Part shown: piece by piece, positions 5,728-7,109 of the stretch
Position numbering within the stretch: the first letter of the stretch is position 1
How the letters are laid out: each line of letters begins with the position of its first letter
Assembly: GCA_005877965.1 (NCBI GenBank)
Contig: VBNP01000135.1
Span: forward strand, 1-7,109
Direction of reading: 5' to 3'
Length of the DNA: 7,109 nucleotides
From: Gammaproteobacteria bacterium
GTDB lineage: Bacteria; Pseudomonadota; Gammaproteobacteria; Steroidobacterales; Steroidobacteraceae
The notes under the pieces: generated by a model
Database searches by the model: none
What the model saw: the letters and a program-made list of their open reading frames with translations, nothing else
What the model was told of the DNA's origin: nothing
Translations under genes and position numbers: made by a program

Positions 5728-7109
5728 GCACGCGCGCCGCGCTTCGGGCCGCCGCCACCGCTGCGACGCTGGCCGCCACCCTGCTCGCCTCACCCGGCGG
5801 CTGCAGCCGCCGCTCGCACGATCAGGGGACCGCAGGCCCCGGCGCCGCGCCGCATGCGGCCATCCTGGTGCGCGGCGGCGGACCCGACCCAGACTCCCTG
5901 GATCCTCAGAAGGCGCGCGGCTTCGAGGCGCAGAGCATCGTGCGCGATCTGTGCGAGGGCCTGACGACACTCGACCGCAATGCCGCCGTGGCGCCCGGGG
6001 TGGCGCGCACGTGGGGCGTGAGCACCGACGGCAGGATCTACGTGTTCAAGCTGCGTCGCGAGGCGCGCTGGTCGACCGGCGAACCGCTGGTGGCGGCGGA
6101 TTTTGTGGCCGGACTTCAGCGCCTGGTGGACCCCGCCACCGCCTCGGGCTATGCGCAGTACATCGACGTCATCGCGAACGCGGGCGACGTCGTCGCGGGG
6201 CGCAAGCCCCCCCAAGCCCTGGGCGTGGCCGCGCCGGATGATTCGACCGTCGTCGTCACGCTCGCGACGCCGGCGCCGTATCTGCCGACCCTGCTGTCGC
6301 ATCCGAGCGCCTGTCCGGTGCACCGGCCGACGCTCGCCGCCCACCCGGAAGGGTTTGCGCGGCCCGGCGTGATGGTCTCCGACGGCGCTTTCGTCCTCAA
6401 GGAATGGGTGCAGGGCTCCCACATCCTGGCCGGGCGCAACCGCTACTACTGGAACGACGCCGCGACGCGGCTCGACGGCGTGAAATACCTGCTCATTCCC
6501 GATGAAAGCGCCGAGCTCACGCGCTACCGCGGCGGGGAGCTGCAGGTCACGTTCGTGGTACCGCGCGGGCAGTTCGACTGGATCAAGGCGAACCTCGCCG
6601 ATCAGCTGCACGTTTCCCCGCAGCTCACCACCTACTACTACGGCTTCAACCTCAGGCGTGCCCCCTTCGCGGACAAACCGAAGCTGCGCCGGGCGCTGTC
6701 GCTGGTCATCGACCGCGAGAAGCTCGCGCAGCTGGTGCTGCGGGTGGGTGAGCTGCCGGCCTACGGCTGGGTGCCGCCCGGGATCGACCACTACAGTGCG
6801 CAGTCCTTCGACTATCGGGGCGAGCCGATGCCGGCGCGCGTGGCCGAAGCGCAGCGCCTGTACCACGAAGCCGGCTACTCACGCGACCATCCGCTCACCT
6901 TCGAGCTGCGCTACAACTCCGGCGAGGTGCACACCAAGCTCGCCGTGGCGATCGCCTCCATGTGGAAGGAGGCCCTCGGCGCCGACGTGCGCCTGACGCA
7001 GGTGGAGTTCAAGTCGCTCCTGCAGGACATCGATCGCGGTGATGTCGAGATGTTCCGCTCGAGCTGGGTGGGCGACTACAACGACGCCTACACCTTCGCG
7101 CAGTACCTG
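5724..7109 (+). CDS. OppA-like peptide ABC transporter substrate-binding protein, partial (3' end outside window)
   Basis: A periplasmic, probably lipid-anchored solute-binding protein of the SBP_bac_5 (OppA/DppA-like) family, which delivers peptides or similar ligands to an ABC importer. The first 462 codons are open to the window edge; full-length relatives are usually somewhat over 500 aa, so perhaps the last fifth or less is missing. An Ala-rich hydrophobic signal (about 5-23) leads to Cys27. The residues before it are PGG rather than a classical Leu-x-Gly/Ala lipobox, so lipidation is likely but not certain. A flexible Gly/Ala/Pro linker follows. PDSLDP (56-61), YVFKLRREARWSTGEP (106-121) and a later stretch with FNLRRAPF and LRRALSLVIDREKL are family hallmarks. 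The ATG at 5724 overlaps the pyrF stop as ATGA. Permease and ATPase genes may follow to the right, but none is visible. Family is secure; ligand and the name oppA are not. Confidence 0.9.
   Translation, partial: MSTRAALRAAATAATLAATLLASPGGCSRRSHDQGTAGPGAAPHAAILVRGGGPDPDSLDPQKARGFEAQSIVRDLCEGLTTLDRNAAVAPGVARTWGVSTDGRIYVFKLRREARWSTGEPLVAADFVAGLQRLVDPATASGYAQYIDVIANAGDVVAGRKPPQALGVAAPDDSTVVVTLATPAPYLPTLLSHPSACPVHRPTLAAHPEGFARPGVMVSDGAFVLKEWVQGSHILAGRNRYYWNDAATRLDGVKYLLIPDESAELTRYRGGELQVTFVVPRGQFDWIKANLADQLHVSPQLTTYYYGFNLRRAPFADKPKLRRALSLVIDREKLAQLVLRVGELPAYGWVPPGIDHYSAQSFDYRGEPMPARVAEAQRLYHEAGYSRDHPLTFELRYNSGEVHTKLAVAIASMWKEALGADVRLTQVEFKSLLQDIDRGDVEMFRSSWVGDYNDAYTFAQYL

Noticed and set aside
4732..5970. 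412-codon minus-strand frame across pyrF and its neighbours
   Set aside because: It spans three well-supported genes on the opposite strand, and its composition is that of a reverse-strand shadow.
5502..6093. Two GCTGGTGG octamers (5502-5509 and 6086-6093) identical to the E. coli Chi site
   Set aside because: Both lie in coding sequence built from common Leu-Val codons in GC-rich DNA, and Chi sequences differ between lineages, so no function can be claimed.
6207..6213. Run of seven C in the peptide-binding protein gene as a frameshift or phase-variation site
   Set aside because: The frame stays open and motif-consistent on both sides, and single short C runs are common at this GC content. 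It is at most a place to check for sequencing error.
5790..6866. 358-codon minus-strand frame opposite the peptide-binding protein
   Set aside because: The plus-strand frame carries clear SBP_bac_5 motifs; the reverse frame has none.

Overview
The window is GC-rich (well above 60% by eye), fully coding DNA from a proteobacterium. The MnmG matches the E. coli protein closely along its length, and PyrF is of the bacterial DAKRGD (type 2) class. Together these suggest a high-GC gammaproteobacterium or a close relative. The sequence alone does not give a genus. I found no tRNA, rRNA, CRISPR array, insertion sequence, phage gene or rho-independent terminator.

Two divergent operons meet at a short intergenic region of about 97 bp (2860-2956). 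The leftward operon has three genes. The first is a secreted alpha/beta-hydrolase of the proline-iminopeptidase / tripeptidyl-aminopeptidase type (1372-2859). Next comes a NatA-like ABC ATPase (618-1346). The third is a NatB-like ABC-2 permease that runs off the left edge (616 to <1). The ATPase and permease are separated by one base and almost certainly form one exporter.

The rightward operon also has three genes: mnmG (tRNA wobble-uridine modification, 2957-4903), pyrF (OMP decarboxylase, 4900-5727) and an OppA-like peptide-binding protein that runs off the right edge (5724 to >7109). Both junctions are 4-bp ATGA overlaps, so translational coupling is likely. The usual partner of mnmG, rsmG (gidB), is not next to it.

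The shared intergenic region has a convincing sigma70-type promoter for mnmG (TTGTTC-N16-TACAAT), a 15-bp dyad overlapping its -35 box, and a weaker leftward promoter on the same -10 bases. A 12-bp perfect palindrome lies over the hydrolase start codon.

This is mostly ordinary chromosome. The items most worth a second look are a 71-bp AT-rich, rare-codon island inside mnmG, the operator-like dyad between the divergent operons, the unusual mnmG-pyrF-peptide transport linkage, and the pairing of an exported peptidase with a NatAB-type exporter. I see no strong evidence of a wholly new system.
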